A stretch of 47,765 nucleotides of DNA from Prevotella sp. AGR2160 (GTDB taxonomy: Bacteria > Bacteroidota > Bacteroidia > Bacteroidales > Bacteroidaceae), in the NCBI RefSeq assembly GCF_000424185.1, contig NZ_KE384147.1, positions 38,782 to 86,546 on the forward strand. The letters are read 5' to 3'. A program made the position numbers and the translations under genes. The notes under the pieces are model-generated. The model ran no database searches and had not been told where the DNA came from. It worked only from the letters and a program-made list of their open reading frames with translations. Numbering within the stretch: the first letter of the stretch is position 1; each line of letters begins with the position of its first letter. Positions 36,493 through 42,772 of the stretch are shown piece after piece.

Positions 36493-36526
36493 GACAACGG
36501 AGAATAGATAATGGACAATGGCGGTA
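36493..36526. repeat. AATGGATAATGG-type microsatellite remnant
   Basis: GGACAACGGAGAATAGATAATGGACAATGG, nearly the same string as at 44104-44133 after the radical SAM gene. Confidence 0.6.
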
Positions 36527-36884
36527 GTCCGTGAAAGTCCGTATCGTCCGTTGCGATGATTCCCAAGGGTTGGCCCTCTTCGAGGACCGTGTGGCTGCGC
36601 GTGATATGACCAACCCCAGGCGCACGGCCCGGTGATGTCCGTCGCTATCGCTCCGTCCATCCCCGTCCCGTGTGCCTGGGGTTAATCGTGTTGGGCCCTT
36701 TCGGGGCCCTGCTGCGCCGATCCTGTTATTTATGGGGAATAGTAGGTGGCCGTCCTGTTGCGGCCACGCAAGGAAGATGGGGAATATGTGGGGACGATGA
36801 TTATTTTTGTTCCGCCCCGCATGGACATGATTTATCATGTTCCGCGCAATGCGGCGGCGTGGCCACAACATGGTGGCCACCTAC
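36524..36884. repeat. Repeat block A (GC-rich hairpin element and palindromes), no gene
   Basis: Order: GTCCGTGAAAGTCCGT; GGGTTGGCCCTCTTCGAGG; a hairpin from 36612 to 36683 (AACCCCAGGCGCAC paired with GTGTGCCTGGGGTT, loop with CGTCGCTATCGCTCCG); TTGGGCCC arm; then palindromes at 36742-36769 (GTAGGTGGCCGTCC...GCGGCCACGC), an inverted ACATGATTTATCATGT at about 36830 and 36856-36884 (GGCGTGGCCACAAC...GTGGCCACCTAC). The same order recurs at 40633-40967. Confidence 0.8.
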
Positions 36885-36902
36885 AAATTGGATCGGAGTT
36901 GT

Positions 36903-37092
36903 GCCGTCATGGTTTTTATCTTGTTTTTTCTAGTTTTCTTCCAACAATAAAAAAACAACGATATAACAAAAATATTTTCCTTCTGTTTGGTTGTTGTATT
37001 TTATTTTTCTTGTTGGGGGATAAAAAAACAGATAAAAAATCCTTTAGGATCTTTTGAAATCCTTGGGATCTCTCGAGCAGCGCGAGTAGTTG
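36903..37092. repeat. AT-rich hairpin repeat plus left half of the multibranched element
   Basis: GCCGTCATGGTTTTTATCTTG begins a ~75-bp repeat also found at 37829 and 39266. CCAACAATAAAAAAACAAC (36941) pairs with the stretch ending TCTTGTTGG (37016). It is followed by GATCTTTTGAAATCC and GATCTCTCGAGCAGCGCGAG, the left half of the element complete at 39409-39495. The right half is missing here. Confidence 0.75.
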
Positions 37093-37125
37093 GAAGAAAT
37101 TTTTGTAATAAAAACATTCCGAAAA

Positions 37126-37157
37126 TTTGGAGAAATGGAACAAACTCATTAACTTTG
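37126..37157 (+). promoter_or_regulatory. Promoter of the RelE/Xre toxin-antitoxin pair
   Basis: TTTG (37126-37129), 20 bases, TAACTTTG (37150-37157). The -7 box ends only four bases before the toxin ATG, so the transcript would be leaderless or nearly so. Confidence 0.7.
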
Positions 37158-37161
37158 CAGC

Positions 37162-37512
37162 ATGAATAGAATAAGAGAAACCCTTCATTCACCAGAATAC
37201 GATGAATATTATTCATCGCTACCTGAGAATGTTCAAGACAAGTACGACTATGTCGAAGACATTATCAGGACAATACGGGTTGTCAATCGAAAATTTATCA
37301 AGCGTTTGGAGGGTACAGATTTCTATGAGGCAAGAGTGTCACTAGGCTCTAATGAATATAGAACAATCGTCTTTTCTATTGACGCTGACAACTTCATGGA
37401 GGCGGAACAAGTATTATTGTTAAATTCTTTTTTGAAGAAGAGCTCCAAGCAATATAAAAAGGAAATACGGATTGCGGAGAAAATTTTGAATCGATATAAG
37501 GAGGAAGAATGA
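37162..37512 (+). CDS. RelE/HigB-type toxin of a type II TA pair
   Basis: 116 aa, basic, matching the RelE/ParE or phage Gp49-like (HigB) toxin group in length and pattern: SPEYDEYYSSLPENVQDKYD at the N-terminus (two helices), then KFIKRLEGTDFYEARVSLGS and EYRTIVFSID, the beta-hairpin with basic residues that in this family cleaves ribosome-bound mRNA. The last part is a Lys-rich helix (LKKSSKQYKKEIRIAEKIL). Its TGA overlaps the ATG of the downstream Xre gene, the toxin-first order of HigBA modules. AT-rich unlike the core genes, thus likely acquired. The promoter implies almost no 5' UTR. Confidence 0.88.
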   Translation: MNRIRETLHSPEYDEYYSSLPENVQDKYDYVEDIIRTIRVVNRKFIKRLEGTDFYEARVSLGSNEYRTIVFSIDADNFMEAEQVLLLNSFLKKSSKQYKKEIRIAEKILNRYKEEE

Positions 37513-37823
37513 TGATTAAACTGGATAAAGAAAAAATGAAAGGACTTCGTACTGGCAATCAGCATTTGTCAGAGAAATATGGTTCTGAGGGCTCTGTCGC
37601 TCGGAACGAGTTTGAAGCGCGTGCCAAGGCTTACTATTATGCGGAATTACTTAAAGAGCAACGCAAGCTACAGAAGATGACTCAGCAACAACTTGCCGAC
37701 AAGATTGGTAAGAAACGTGAATTTATCAGCAATATTGAACGGGGAAATAGTGATATGCAACTTTCAACGTTCATGTTGATTAGCAATGCCCTTGGGCTGC
37801 GCTTCTCCCTTGTGGTCGGTTAA
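37509..37823 (+). CDS. Xre-family antitoxin (HigA-like)
   Basis: 104 aa. Residues ~45-100 form a Cro/C1-type helix-turn-helix: LKEQRKLQKMTQQQLADKIG, KKREFISNIERG, STFMLISNALGLRF. The N-terminal ~40 residues (KMKGLRTGNQHLSEKYGSEG) probably contact the toxin. The ATG overlaps the toxin stop by four bases. In HigBA-type modules the antitoxin blocks the toxin and represses the shared promoter. A second Met directly follows the first and could also be used. The repeat found before the pair (36903) starts again 6 bases after this gene. Confidence 0.88.
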   Translation: MMIKLDKEKMKGLRTGNQHLSEKYGSEGSVARNEFEARAKAYYYAELLKEQRKLQKMTQQQLADKIGKKREFISNIERGNSDMQLSTFMLISNALGLRFSLVVG

Positions 37824-37828
37824 CGAGC

Positions 37829-37960
37829 GCCGCCATGGTTTTTATCTTGTTTTTTCTAGTTTTCTTCCAACAATAAAAATACAACGATCAAACAAAAATA
37901 CTTTTCATGTTTTTGTTCAACGGCAGGGGGCGGAACATGATAAATCATGTCCCTACGGCT
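37829..37960. repeat. Second copy of the AT-rich repeat plus 29-bp palindrome
   Basis: GCCGCCATGGTTTTTATCTTG and the following ~55 bases repeat 36903-36978 almost exactly, giving direct repeats on both sides of the toxin-antitoxin pair. GGGCGGAACATGAT-A-AATCATGTCCCTAC follows; its complement supplies the TAG stop of the PqqD-like gene. Confidence 0.8.
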
Positions 37961-38213
37961 CCACGATGCCCATTTGCTGCAACTGCAGGAGATATTCGTG
38001 GACATCCCGGGCGGCGGTGGGACGGTCGATGGCATAGGCGGCGGTGATGGCGTCGATGATGGCGGACTCGTCGAGGCCGTCCTGCAGACCGCGGATGATG
38101 TCGGGGGCGACACCCTCGAGGCGCAGCATGCGCTGGGGCTCTCCCGTGCGGTTCAATACGGCGAAGGTCTTTCCGACGACCTCCTGTGTGGCAATGTTGT
38201 ATCTCAGTTTCAT
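37953..38213 (-). CDS. PqqD-like protein (RiPP recognition element family)
   Basis: 86 aa starting MKLRYNIATQEVVGKTFAVL. A TTG start nine codons upstream is rejected because it lies in the promoter -7 box. The protein fits the PqqD fold: an N-terminal beta hairpin (NIATQEVVGKTFAVLNRTG), then helices PDIIRGLQDGLDESAIIDAI, AARDVHEYLLQLQQMGIVEP. PqqD-type domains bind the leader of ribosomal peptides and present them to radical SAM maturases. No radical SAM gene is adjacent; the nearest is at 42773-44119 on the other strand. GC-rich like the core, unlike the toxin-antitoxin genes on both sides. Some free-standing PqqD proteins act with polysaccharide or other systems, so the partner is open. Confidence 0.8.
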   Translation of the reverse strand: MKLRYNIATQEVVGKTFAVLNRTGEPQRMLRLEGVAPDIIRGLQDGLDESAIIDAITAAYAIDRPTAARDVHEYLLQLQQMGIVEP

Positions 38214-38237
38214 CAGCTTATATGTTTTTGTCTGCTG

Positions 38238-38269
38238 CAAAGATAATCATTTCCGGTGAACCGTGCAAG
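38238..38269 (-). promoter_or_regulatory. Promoter of the PqqD-like gene
   Basis: Minus strand CTTG (38266-38269), 20 bases, TATCTTTG (38238-38245). It fixes the translation start at 38213. Confidence 0.7.
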
Positions 38270-38382
38270 CGATTTGACAAAAACATGAAAAGCTGAAGAA
38301 AACCACGGCGGGGATTTTTTTTAGACGAAAACCCTAAAAAACAAATAAAAACCTTTTCCATGGATCCTTCCCCGATCCGTTT

Positions 38383-38410
38383 GTAGGTGGCCGTCCTGTT
38401 GCGGCCACGC
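38383..38410. repeat. GTAGGTGGCC...GGCCACGC palindrome
   Basis: GTAGGTGGCCGTCC, TGTT loop, GCGGCCACGC; identical in form to 36742-36769 and, with compensating changes, to 40858-40885. Confidence 0.7.
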
Positions 38411-38428
38411 CGCCGCATGGTTCCAACT

Positions 38429-38854
38429 TTAGGCACTCAGCAGCTCCTTGCCGAATTTGTGCAATACGGTTTTTATCTCTGCGATCCTTTTCTCGCTTGG
38501 TTTGGAAATACCGTAGATGTATCTGGCAAGGAGACTTTTATTGATATTCAGGGAGCGTGCTACTTCGGAAACATTCAACCATGGATATTTGGCAAATAAT
38601 GCTCCCACTTCATTTTCTTTCGGCTCTGAAGTCTCCTTTAGGAAGCTTGATATATGCATGTCGGCATCAATGGAATCCCAACGTATGTCTTCGCCGCCAT
38701 CACCAATGACATAATCGTTCCGCTGTTCCGTCGTTGCTTCCATGAGTTCCGGATAAGCCTCCAATGGCCGGCTATAAATTTTCCCGGACACTGTCTTCAT
38801 ATATATGCGGTTTTTGTCAAACCAGATGTTCTTGATCTTCTCCATATTCATCAT
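38429..38854 (-). CDS. DUF2442-like protein with C-terminal HTH, antitoxin-like
   Basis: 141 aa. The N-terminal half (IKNIWFDKNRIYMKTVSGKI, YSRPLEAYPELMEAT, YVIGDGGEDIRWDSIDADMH) fits the DUF2442 domain. The C-terminal part (FAKYPWLNVSEVARSLNINK, SLLARYIYGISKPSEKRI) is a helix-turn-helix. Its start directly follows the stop of the DUF4160 gene with no gap. DUF4160-DUF2442 pairs are a recurrent two-gene unit thought to be toxin-antitoxin-like. The HTH would let this protein regulate the unit. Met4 (MEKIKN) is an alternative start. Confidence 0.82.
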   Translation of the reverse strand: MMNMEKIKNIWFDKNRIYMKTVSGKIYSRPLEAYPELMEATTEQRNDYVIGDGGEDIRWDSIDADMHISSFLKETSEPKENEVGALFAKYPWLNVSEVARSLNINKSLLARYIYGISKPSEKRIAEIKTVLHKFGKELLSA

Positions 38855-39094
38855 TTATTTATCGTCAAAACGTTTGTGCCATTCAGCAATGAAATTATCT
38901 CTGTAATTTTCACAGGTTATCAATGCCTTCTTCAATTCTTGCTCCTTTAGTCCATGGTTATAAACCAATCTCACTTGAGGGGCGAGTTCTATTTTAGCCT
39001 TTTTCCCTCCATAACTGATATGGACGTGAATAGGCTCGTGTTCATCGAGGTAGAAAAAGAACCTTATTCCAAAGGCAATAAGCAATGTTGGCAT
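38855..39094 (-). CDS. DUF4160 small protein
   Basis: 79 aa with the DUF4160 hallmark FYLDEHEPIHVHISYGGKKA, where a pair of His residues (HVH) is conserved, and KIELAPQVRL. The family is found next to DUF2442 proteins, as here, and is considered a possible toxin-like partner; its biochemical activity is not established to my knowledge. AT-rich, and preceded by a perfect promoter at 39120-39151, so the two genes form a self-contained cassette. Confidence 0.82.
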   Translation of the reverse strand: MPTLLIAFGIRFFFYLDEHEPIHVHISYGGKKAKIELAPQVRLVYNHGLKEQELKKALITCENYRDNFIAEWHKRFDDK

Positions 39095-39119
39095 ATCGTT
39101 TCTAAATTTATTTCAAGGG

Positions 39120-39151
39120 CAAAGATAGGTATAATTTTTTATACTTACAAA
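39120..39151 (-). promoter_or_regulatory. Promoter of the DUF4160-DUF2442 unit
   Basis: Minus strand TTTG (39148-39151), 20 bases, TATCTTTG (39120-39127). Confidence 0.75.
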
Positions 39152-39219
39152 TGTTTGAATAAAAAAATCCTGAATACAGGAATTTTCTTGTATGGCATTT
39201 GAAGTTTTTCAATTTTCTT

Positions 39220-39379
39220 GGCGTGGCCGCAATAGGACGACACCTACAAATTGGATGAAAGATGCGCCGGCATGGTTTTTATCTTGTTTTTTCTGGTTTT
39301 CTTCCAACAATAAAAAAACAACGATAAAACAAAAATATTTTTCTTCTGTTTTGTTGTTGTATTTTACTTTTATTGTTGG
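39220..39379. repeat. Palindrome and third copy of the AT-rich hairpin repeat
   Basis: GGCGTGGCCGCAATAGG...CACCTAC (39220-39247), then GCCGGCATGGTTTTTATCTTG (39266) and CCAACAATAAAAAAACAACG (39304) pairing with TTTTATTGTTGG (to 39379). No gene is seen from 39152 to 39650. Confidence 0.8.
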
Positions 39380-39408
39380 GGGAAAACCGGATAAAAAATC
39401 ATTTTGGG

Positions 39409-39495
39409 ATCCTTTGAAATCCTTGAGATCTCTCGAGCAGCGCGAGTAGTTTTAAACTATGCCTTCGGCAAGAGATCTGAAGGATTTAAAAGGAT
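39409..39495 (+). repeat. 87-nt multibranched structured repeat (complete copy)
   Basis: Outer stem ATCCTTTGAAATCCTTGA then GATCTCT against AGAGATC then AAGGATTT and AAAGGAT (22 base pairs with two small mismatched spots). The enclosed part holds three small hairpins: CTCG-AGCAGCG-CGAG, AGTTT-T-AAACT and TGCC-TTC-GGCA. Further copies: 45479-45568 (complete, with loop changes that keep the stems), 41079-41135 (short outer stem), 37042-37092 and 44229-44278 (left halves only). Confidence 0.8.
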
Positions 39496-39532
39496 TTCCG
39501 CTTCGCTTGTTATGATTTTGAGGATTCCCAGG

Positions 39533-39604
39533 CGCACGGGGTTAACCGTGTTAGGCCCTTTCGGGGCCCTGCTGCGCCGATCCAAAAGGACGGCCACCTA
39601 CAAG
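39533..39604. repeat. Deleted copy of the GC-rich hairpin element
   Basis: CCAGGCGCACGGGGTTAACC keeps both stem feet but lacks the loop region found in the 36.6, 40.7 and 45.8 kb copies. TTAGGCCCTTTCGGGGCC and a half palindrome GGCCACCTAC follow. Confidence 0.7.
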
Positions 39605-39650
39605 ATGTTTTTGTTGGACCCAATGGGCGAGACTACATACTATCCGGGAA

Positions 39651-39869
39651 TCACTTATTACTTTTTTCTTGTTTCTCCAGACAATATTCGTCAACCAAAT
39701 AGATATCACTGCGACAGTGCAGATCAGCAACCCCATCTTGCATCATTTGGAAGGTTTGAGAATGATAAAAACCATCCATTGCTTCATCAAGTGGAATATG
39801 CAGTTTGTCGGCTATGCCTTTGATAATTCGGGCGTATTTTGCTTGTAAAATATTTTGTTTGGCATCCAT
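39651..39869 (-). CDS. DUF3791 small protein (second copy)
   Basis: 72 aa starting MDAKQNILQAKYARIIKGIA. The start overlaps the stop of the DUF3990 gene by one base (TAATG). It fits DUF3791: a short helical protein with ADKLHIPLDEAMDGFYHS and the ending DIYLVDEYCLEKQE. DUF3791 proteins are usual neighbours of DUF3990 genes and are antitoxin-like in context. With the other DUF3791 gene at 40336 it brackets DUF3990 on both sides. Weak similarity between the two DUF3791 copies suggests old duplication or separate recruitment. Confidence 0.78.
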   Translation of the reverse strand: MDAKQNILQAKYARIIKGIADKLHIPLDEAMDGFYHSQTFQMMQDGVADLHCRSDIYLVDEYCLEKQEKSNK

Positions 39870-40339
39870 TACAATTCCTCCGTTTTTAAATAGGTAAGAT
39901 ATTTGTCGATGAGATGTTGGTTGAGAAAGCATATTTGATGGTTTGGCTTCTCATAGATGAGTCGTTTAAGAGCATCTTCCTTGGAGATTTCGTCTGCAAA
40001 ATAAAGTTCTACAGTTCGGAAGATTTTATCATTAGCGACACCCCCTTCTACAGCGTCAAAATGTTCTACCGGTAACAACTTTCTGTTGGCAGCAATAAAA
40101 TCGAGCCATTCTTCATCGTATGAGTCAAAAACCTTAATGTTTTCGTTTCTCCACTCATCATTAAGCTCGTAAACATTAAGAAATGCCTTTCTGCCTCTTA
40201 GCTTGAAACGTTCTGCATAGCGTACGGCCTGCTCATGAAGCACCGTTACATAAAACCCCTTACCGAAATCCAATGCTTCACGAAAGTGCAGGATATCCGG
40301 TTTATCAATGATCATATATGAGGAATGATAGACAATCAT
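39869..40339 (-). CDS. DUF3990 protein, probable ADP-ribosyltransferase-fold toxin
   Basis: 156 aa matching DUF3990. The N-terminus has the pattern of ADP-ribosyltransferase folds: MIVYHSSYMIIDKPD (His for NAD binding), then REALDFGKGFYVTVLHEQAV (the Gly-x-Gly-Phe-Tyr segment with the second conserved aromatic) and FLNVYEL. A following DEEWLDFIAANR is typical of this family. It is flanked by two DUF3791 genes with overlapping ends, so all three form one transcript. A toxin of the NAD-using type neutralised by DUF3791 is the likely reading; neither the target nor the activity is shown by sequence. Confidence 0.82.
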   Translation of the reverse strand: MIVYHSSYMIIDKPDILHFREALDFGKGFYVTVLHEQAVRYAERFKLRGRKAFLNVYELNDEWRNENIKVFDSYDEEWLDFIAANRKLLPVEHFDAVEGGVANDKIFRTVELYFADEISKEDALKRLIYEKPNHQICFLNQHLIDKYLTYLKTEEL

Positions 40340-40551
40340 GCGAGTACTCCTTTCTCCTTCATATAATCAATGAGGTCGTCAGCGATGTAATCGCTACTGA
40401 AAGTATGAAGCGCGTCATAGCCCTTGACAATATACCCTCCCAGTATGCCCGAGTTTTTAAGTCGGTCATATATATCGGTTTGATTCATATTAAGTTTTGA
40501 AGCTAATAACCCGATACAGTATACTGCGAAATCAAGTTGATTGAAGTTCAT
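40336..40551 (-). CDS. DUF3791 small protein (first copy)
   Basis: 71 aa, MNFNQLDFAVYCIGLLASKL at the start and GILGGYIVKGYDALHTFSSD in the middle, matching DUF3791. Its stop overlaps the start of DUF3990 by four bases (ATGA). First gene of the three-gene unit. The promoter is at 40569-40600. AT-rich. Confidence 0.8.
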   Translation of the reverse strand: MNFNQLDFAVYCIGLLASKLNMNQTDIYDRLKNSGILGGYIVKGYDALHTFSSDYIADDLIDYMKEKGVLA

Positions 40552-40568
40552 ATTTCATTCCTTTGCCA

Positions 40569-40600
40569 CAAAGATAATAACTTTATTTTAAAGCCACAAG
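40569..40600 (-). promoter_or_regulatory. Promoter of the DUF3791-DUF3990-DUF3791 unit
   Basis: Minus strand CTTG (40597-40600), 20 bases, TATCTTTG (40569-40576). Confidence 0.7.
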
Positions 40601-40632
40601 TTTATTTGTGAAAATGTGCGTCTATTTTTTTC

Positions 40633-40967
40633 AATGATGGCAGTCCGTGAAAGTCCGTGTCGTCCGTTGCCATTATTCCCAAGGGTTGGCCCTCTTCGAG
40701 GACCGTGTGGCTGCGCGGGATATGACCAACCCCGGGCGCCCGGGCCGGTGATGTCCGTCGCTATCGCTCCGTCCATCCCCGTCCCGTGTGCCCGGGGTTA
40801 ACCGTGTTAGGCCCTTTCGGGGCCCTGCTGCGCCGATCCTATCCTCTACGGGGAATAGTAGGTGGCCATCCTATTGTGGCCACGCAAGGGAATCATTCGG
40901 GAAAATGTAGGGGTATGATTTCTTCCGGTCAGTGCGGCGGCGTGGCCACAACATGGTGGCCACCTAC
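40633..40967. repeat. Repeat block A, second copy
   Basis: Same order as 36524-36884: GTCCGTGAAAGTCCGTG, GGGTTGGCCCTCTTCGAGG, hairpin (ACCCCGGGCGCCCGG ... GTGTGCCCGGGGT), TTAGGCCC arm, palindromes 40858-40885 and 40939-40967. The stem base changes from CAGGC/GCCTG to CGGGC/GCCCG on both sides. Confidence 0.8.
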
Positions 40968-40973
40968 AAATCT

Positions 40974-41261
40974 TCTAACAAAAAAATACAACGATAAAAC
41001 AAAAATATTTTTCTTCTGTTTTTTGTTGTGTTTTATTTTTATTGTTGGGGGAAAAAACGAATAAAAAATCTTGTGGTATCTCTCGAGCAGCGCGAGTAGT
41101 TTTAAACTATGCCTTCGGCAAGAGATCTGAAGGATTTAAAAGGATTTCCGCTTCGCTTGAGAAGATTTGAATGATTTCAAAAACATGGGTTGGGGTTTAA
41201 CCACAACCCATGTCTTTGTTCAATCGCAGCGGGGCGGAACATGATCAATCATGTCCCTACA
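40974..41261. repeat. AT-rich hairpin, multibranched element, 10-bp hairpin and 29-bp palindrome
   Basis: Right part of the AT-rich repeat (40974-41050), the multibranched element with a shortened outer stem (41079-41135), a perfect 10-bp hairpin ACATGGGTTG ... CAACCCATGT (41183-41213), and GGCGGAACATGAT-C-AATCATGTCCCTAC (41233-41261). No gene lies between 40601 and 41431. Confidence 0.75.
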
Positions 41262-41278
41262 ATAATTTTTCCAAATTA

Positions 41279-41310
41279 TTTGGAGGTTTGAAAAAAATGT
41301 CGTAATTTTG
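41279..41310 (+). promoter_or_regulatory. Promoter of the peptide-lipoprotein-radical SAM operon
   Basis: TTTG (41279-41282), 20 bases, TAATTTTG (41303-41310). The 5' UTR is about 115 nt and contains GTCTC...GAGAC just before the start, so a leader structure is possible. Confidence 0.75.
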
Positions 41311-41431
41311 CACACGGATTAACGAGCATACTGGTGATACTTACGGAACCCTTCCGCTTGCGCTTCCTTTCACCGTAGTATATAAAAAAAGTCTCCCGAG
41401 GAAGCAAGAGACATAAAATTTTTTTATTCAT

Positions 41432-41641
41432 ATGGTTAAGAAAACTTATACTAAACCGTCCATGGATGAGATCAAAGTAGATGGTATGAACCTCATGGCT
41501 GGTAGTGGTTCAACATGTGAAGCACAGGTTCACGCTGGCGGCGGTGAATGTGGCGAAGGTGACGAAACAATTTGTGAAACTGAAGCCAAGTCTGGTCGGT
41601 TTGATTTTAGCAACACAAATGAGAACTCATTTGACATGTAG
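41432..41641 (+). CDS. 69-aa KxYxxP peptide with Cys core: candidate RiPP precursor
   Basis: 69 aa. Residues 1-26 (MVKKTYTKPSMDEIKVDGMN, then LMAGSG) match the leader-like pattern of the small proteins at 340-516 and 23221-23409. The rest is acidic and Gly-rich with Cys29, Cys40 and Cys48 and the run HAGGGECGEG. There is no signal peptide. The gene is followed by its own intrinsic terminator, then a lipoprotein gene and a radical SAM/SPASM gene on the same strand. Conserved leader, AGSG boundary, Cys-containing tail and nearby SPASM enzyme together suggest a ribosomally made, enzymatically modified peptide (inference). DNA is AT-rich like the lipoprotein gene. No protease or ABC exporter is seen in the window. 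Confidence 0.65.
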   Translation: MVKKTYTKPSMDEIKVDGMNLMAGSGSTCEAQVHAGGGECGEGDETICETEAKSGRFDFSNTNENSFDM

Positions 41642-41646
41642 ACTTC

Positions 41647-41682
41647 AGCCCAACTTTTTTAATAGAGTTGGGCTTCTTTTTT
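41647..41682 (+). terminator. Intrinsic terminator between peptide and lipoprotein genes
   Basis: AGCCCAAC (41647-41654), 12-base loop, GTTGGGCT (41667-41674), then TCTTTTTT. The stem is perfect. It should end most transcripts after the peptide gene and let some read through into the lipoprotein and radical SAM genes. Confidence 0.85.
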
Positions 41683-41689
41683 CTTGCGT

Positions 41690-42769
41690 ATGAAAATATT
41701 TCGAGTTTTTTTCCTTTCAACATTAGCGATTCTCCTTTTTGCTTCGTGCTCTCAGGAAAATTCTATAATTACGGAGAAGTATACCTTGCTTCATATTAAT
41801 AGTTTTCCTATTATTGAAGAAGGGGATATTGATAGTCTTTCTGTGACCGAAAATGTGAGTGCCTTTTCTCGATCTATTGGTATAGGATCAGGTTCTTCAT
41901 ATCAAATTGGGTTTGTAGATGGTGATACAGCAGGCATTTTCCCGGAAGGCGGTCATCAAATCGACTTTCCTTTGACCATTCCTAAGGGTAATGTTCAAAC
42001 GAGTGCAAATATTATAGCCGAAGGTTGGAGTACGAAGAAAGGAAAGAGGTATGTTTCTTATATGCCGTTTCATTATGAAAATCGAGATGCCTCTCATATT
42101 GAATGGGATTTTCGAAAGATTCAGCAACAAACGGCGAATGATACGCGTGATTATCTCGGAAAATATTGGTTCTTGGCTTCGGATACCATCTCTCCGTCGA
42201 TCAATGAGCAAGGAAATGCTGCTTTTAATGCCTCACTTTTTAATATGGGAGCAGTCATCCGTTTTCAGTGTATCGTTCCTGTAAAGGCTGATTATATCCG
42301 TGCGATGTTTGTAGCCGAAAAACCGGTATTCGCGACGCACGGCTATTATGATCTCTTCGATACAAAGGCACCAAAAGTGGATTTGGCAAAAACAAAAGCA
42401 ACTGATGTTCCTTTGCCCATGCTTCATCAACCTTTTCATGCAGAAGGTTATACGGATCATGTTACAGTTGATTTTATAAAGGCAGTATCGCGCGATCCAA
42501 ATGTAAAGACTAGCAGAATACTTACAGGTTATTTCGTAATTCCAGAGGCTGACTTTCGAGAGCAAAATGTCACTTTATATATTTGGGATGCCGATGGTAA
42601 TCTGTATGAGCAAACAAAAAAGTTAACAAGTGCGCAAGGTTATATGTCCAGAGGGCGTATGATGGGTTTTTCTTTCACAAGTATGTCCCCCGCCACGACT
42701 TTGAATGTTAAGCTCAACGACTGGGAGAAGAGTGAGTTATGTGACGATTGTAAACCTGTAGCGTTCTAA
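41690..42769 (+). CDS. Fimbrillin-like lipoprotein of the radical SAM operon
   Basis: 359 aa starting MKIFRVFFLSTLAILLFA with lipobox ASC at Cys20 and SQEN. A TTG two codons upstream is not used. The body fits fimbrillin-like proteins: EGGHQIDFPLTIPKGN, YVSYMPFHYENRDAS, YLGKYWFLASDTISP, FNMGAVIRFQCIVPVKADYI (the HALS-like strand) and RILTGYFVIPEADF. The very end carries a CDDC motif (SELCDDCKPVAF), unusual for this family. The gene is AT-rich (about 40% GC by eye) while the radical SAM gene 3 bases downstream is GC-rich. It may be a surface carrier or display protein for the peptide, or an unrelated adhesin; its role is inferred only from position. Confidence 0.72.
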   Translation: MKIFRVFFLSTLAILLFASCSQENSIITEKYTLLHINSFPIIEEGDIDSLSVTENVSAFSRSIGIGSGSSYQIGFVDGDTAGIFPEGGHQIDFPLTIPKGNVQTSANIIAEGWSTKKGKRYVSYMPFHYENRDASHIEWDFRKIQQQTANDTRDYLGKYWFLASDTISPSINEQGNAAFNASLFNMGAVIRFQCIVPVKADYIRAMFVAEKPVFATHGYYDLFDTKAPKVDLAKTKATDVPLPMLHQPFHAEGYTDHVTVDFIKAVSRDPNVKTSRILTGYFVIPEADFREQNVTLYIWDADGNLYEQTKKLTSAQGYMSRGRMMGFSFTSMSPATTLNVKLNDWEKSELCDDCKPVAF

Positions 42770-42772
42770 GAT

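Noticed and set aside
36470..37161. Integron with attC sites
   Set aside because: No integron integrase is seen in the window, and the structured repeats lack the usual attC core sites. The cassette idea is kept only as a repeat-based hypothesis.
40588..40776. Recurrent minus-strand frame starting MDGAIATDITGP (also near 36376-36660 and 45559-45819)
   Set aside because: It is the GC-rich hairpin element read as protein. Tails diverge as soon as the repeat ends, and stem positions change in pairs, which fits DNA/RNA structure rather than coding.
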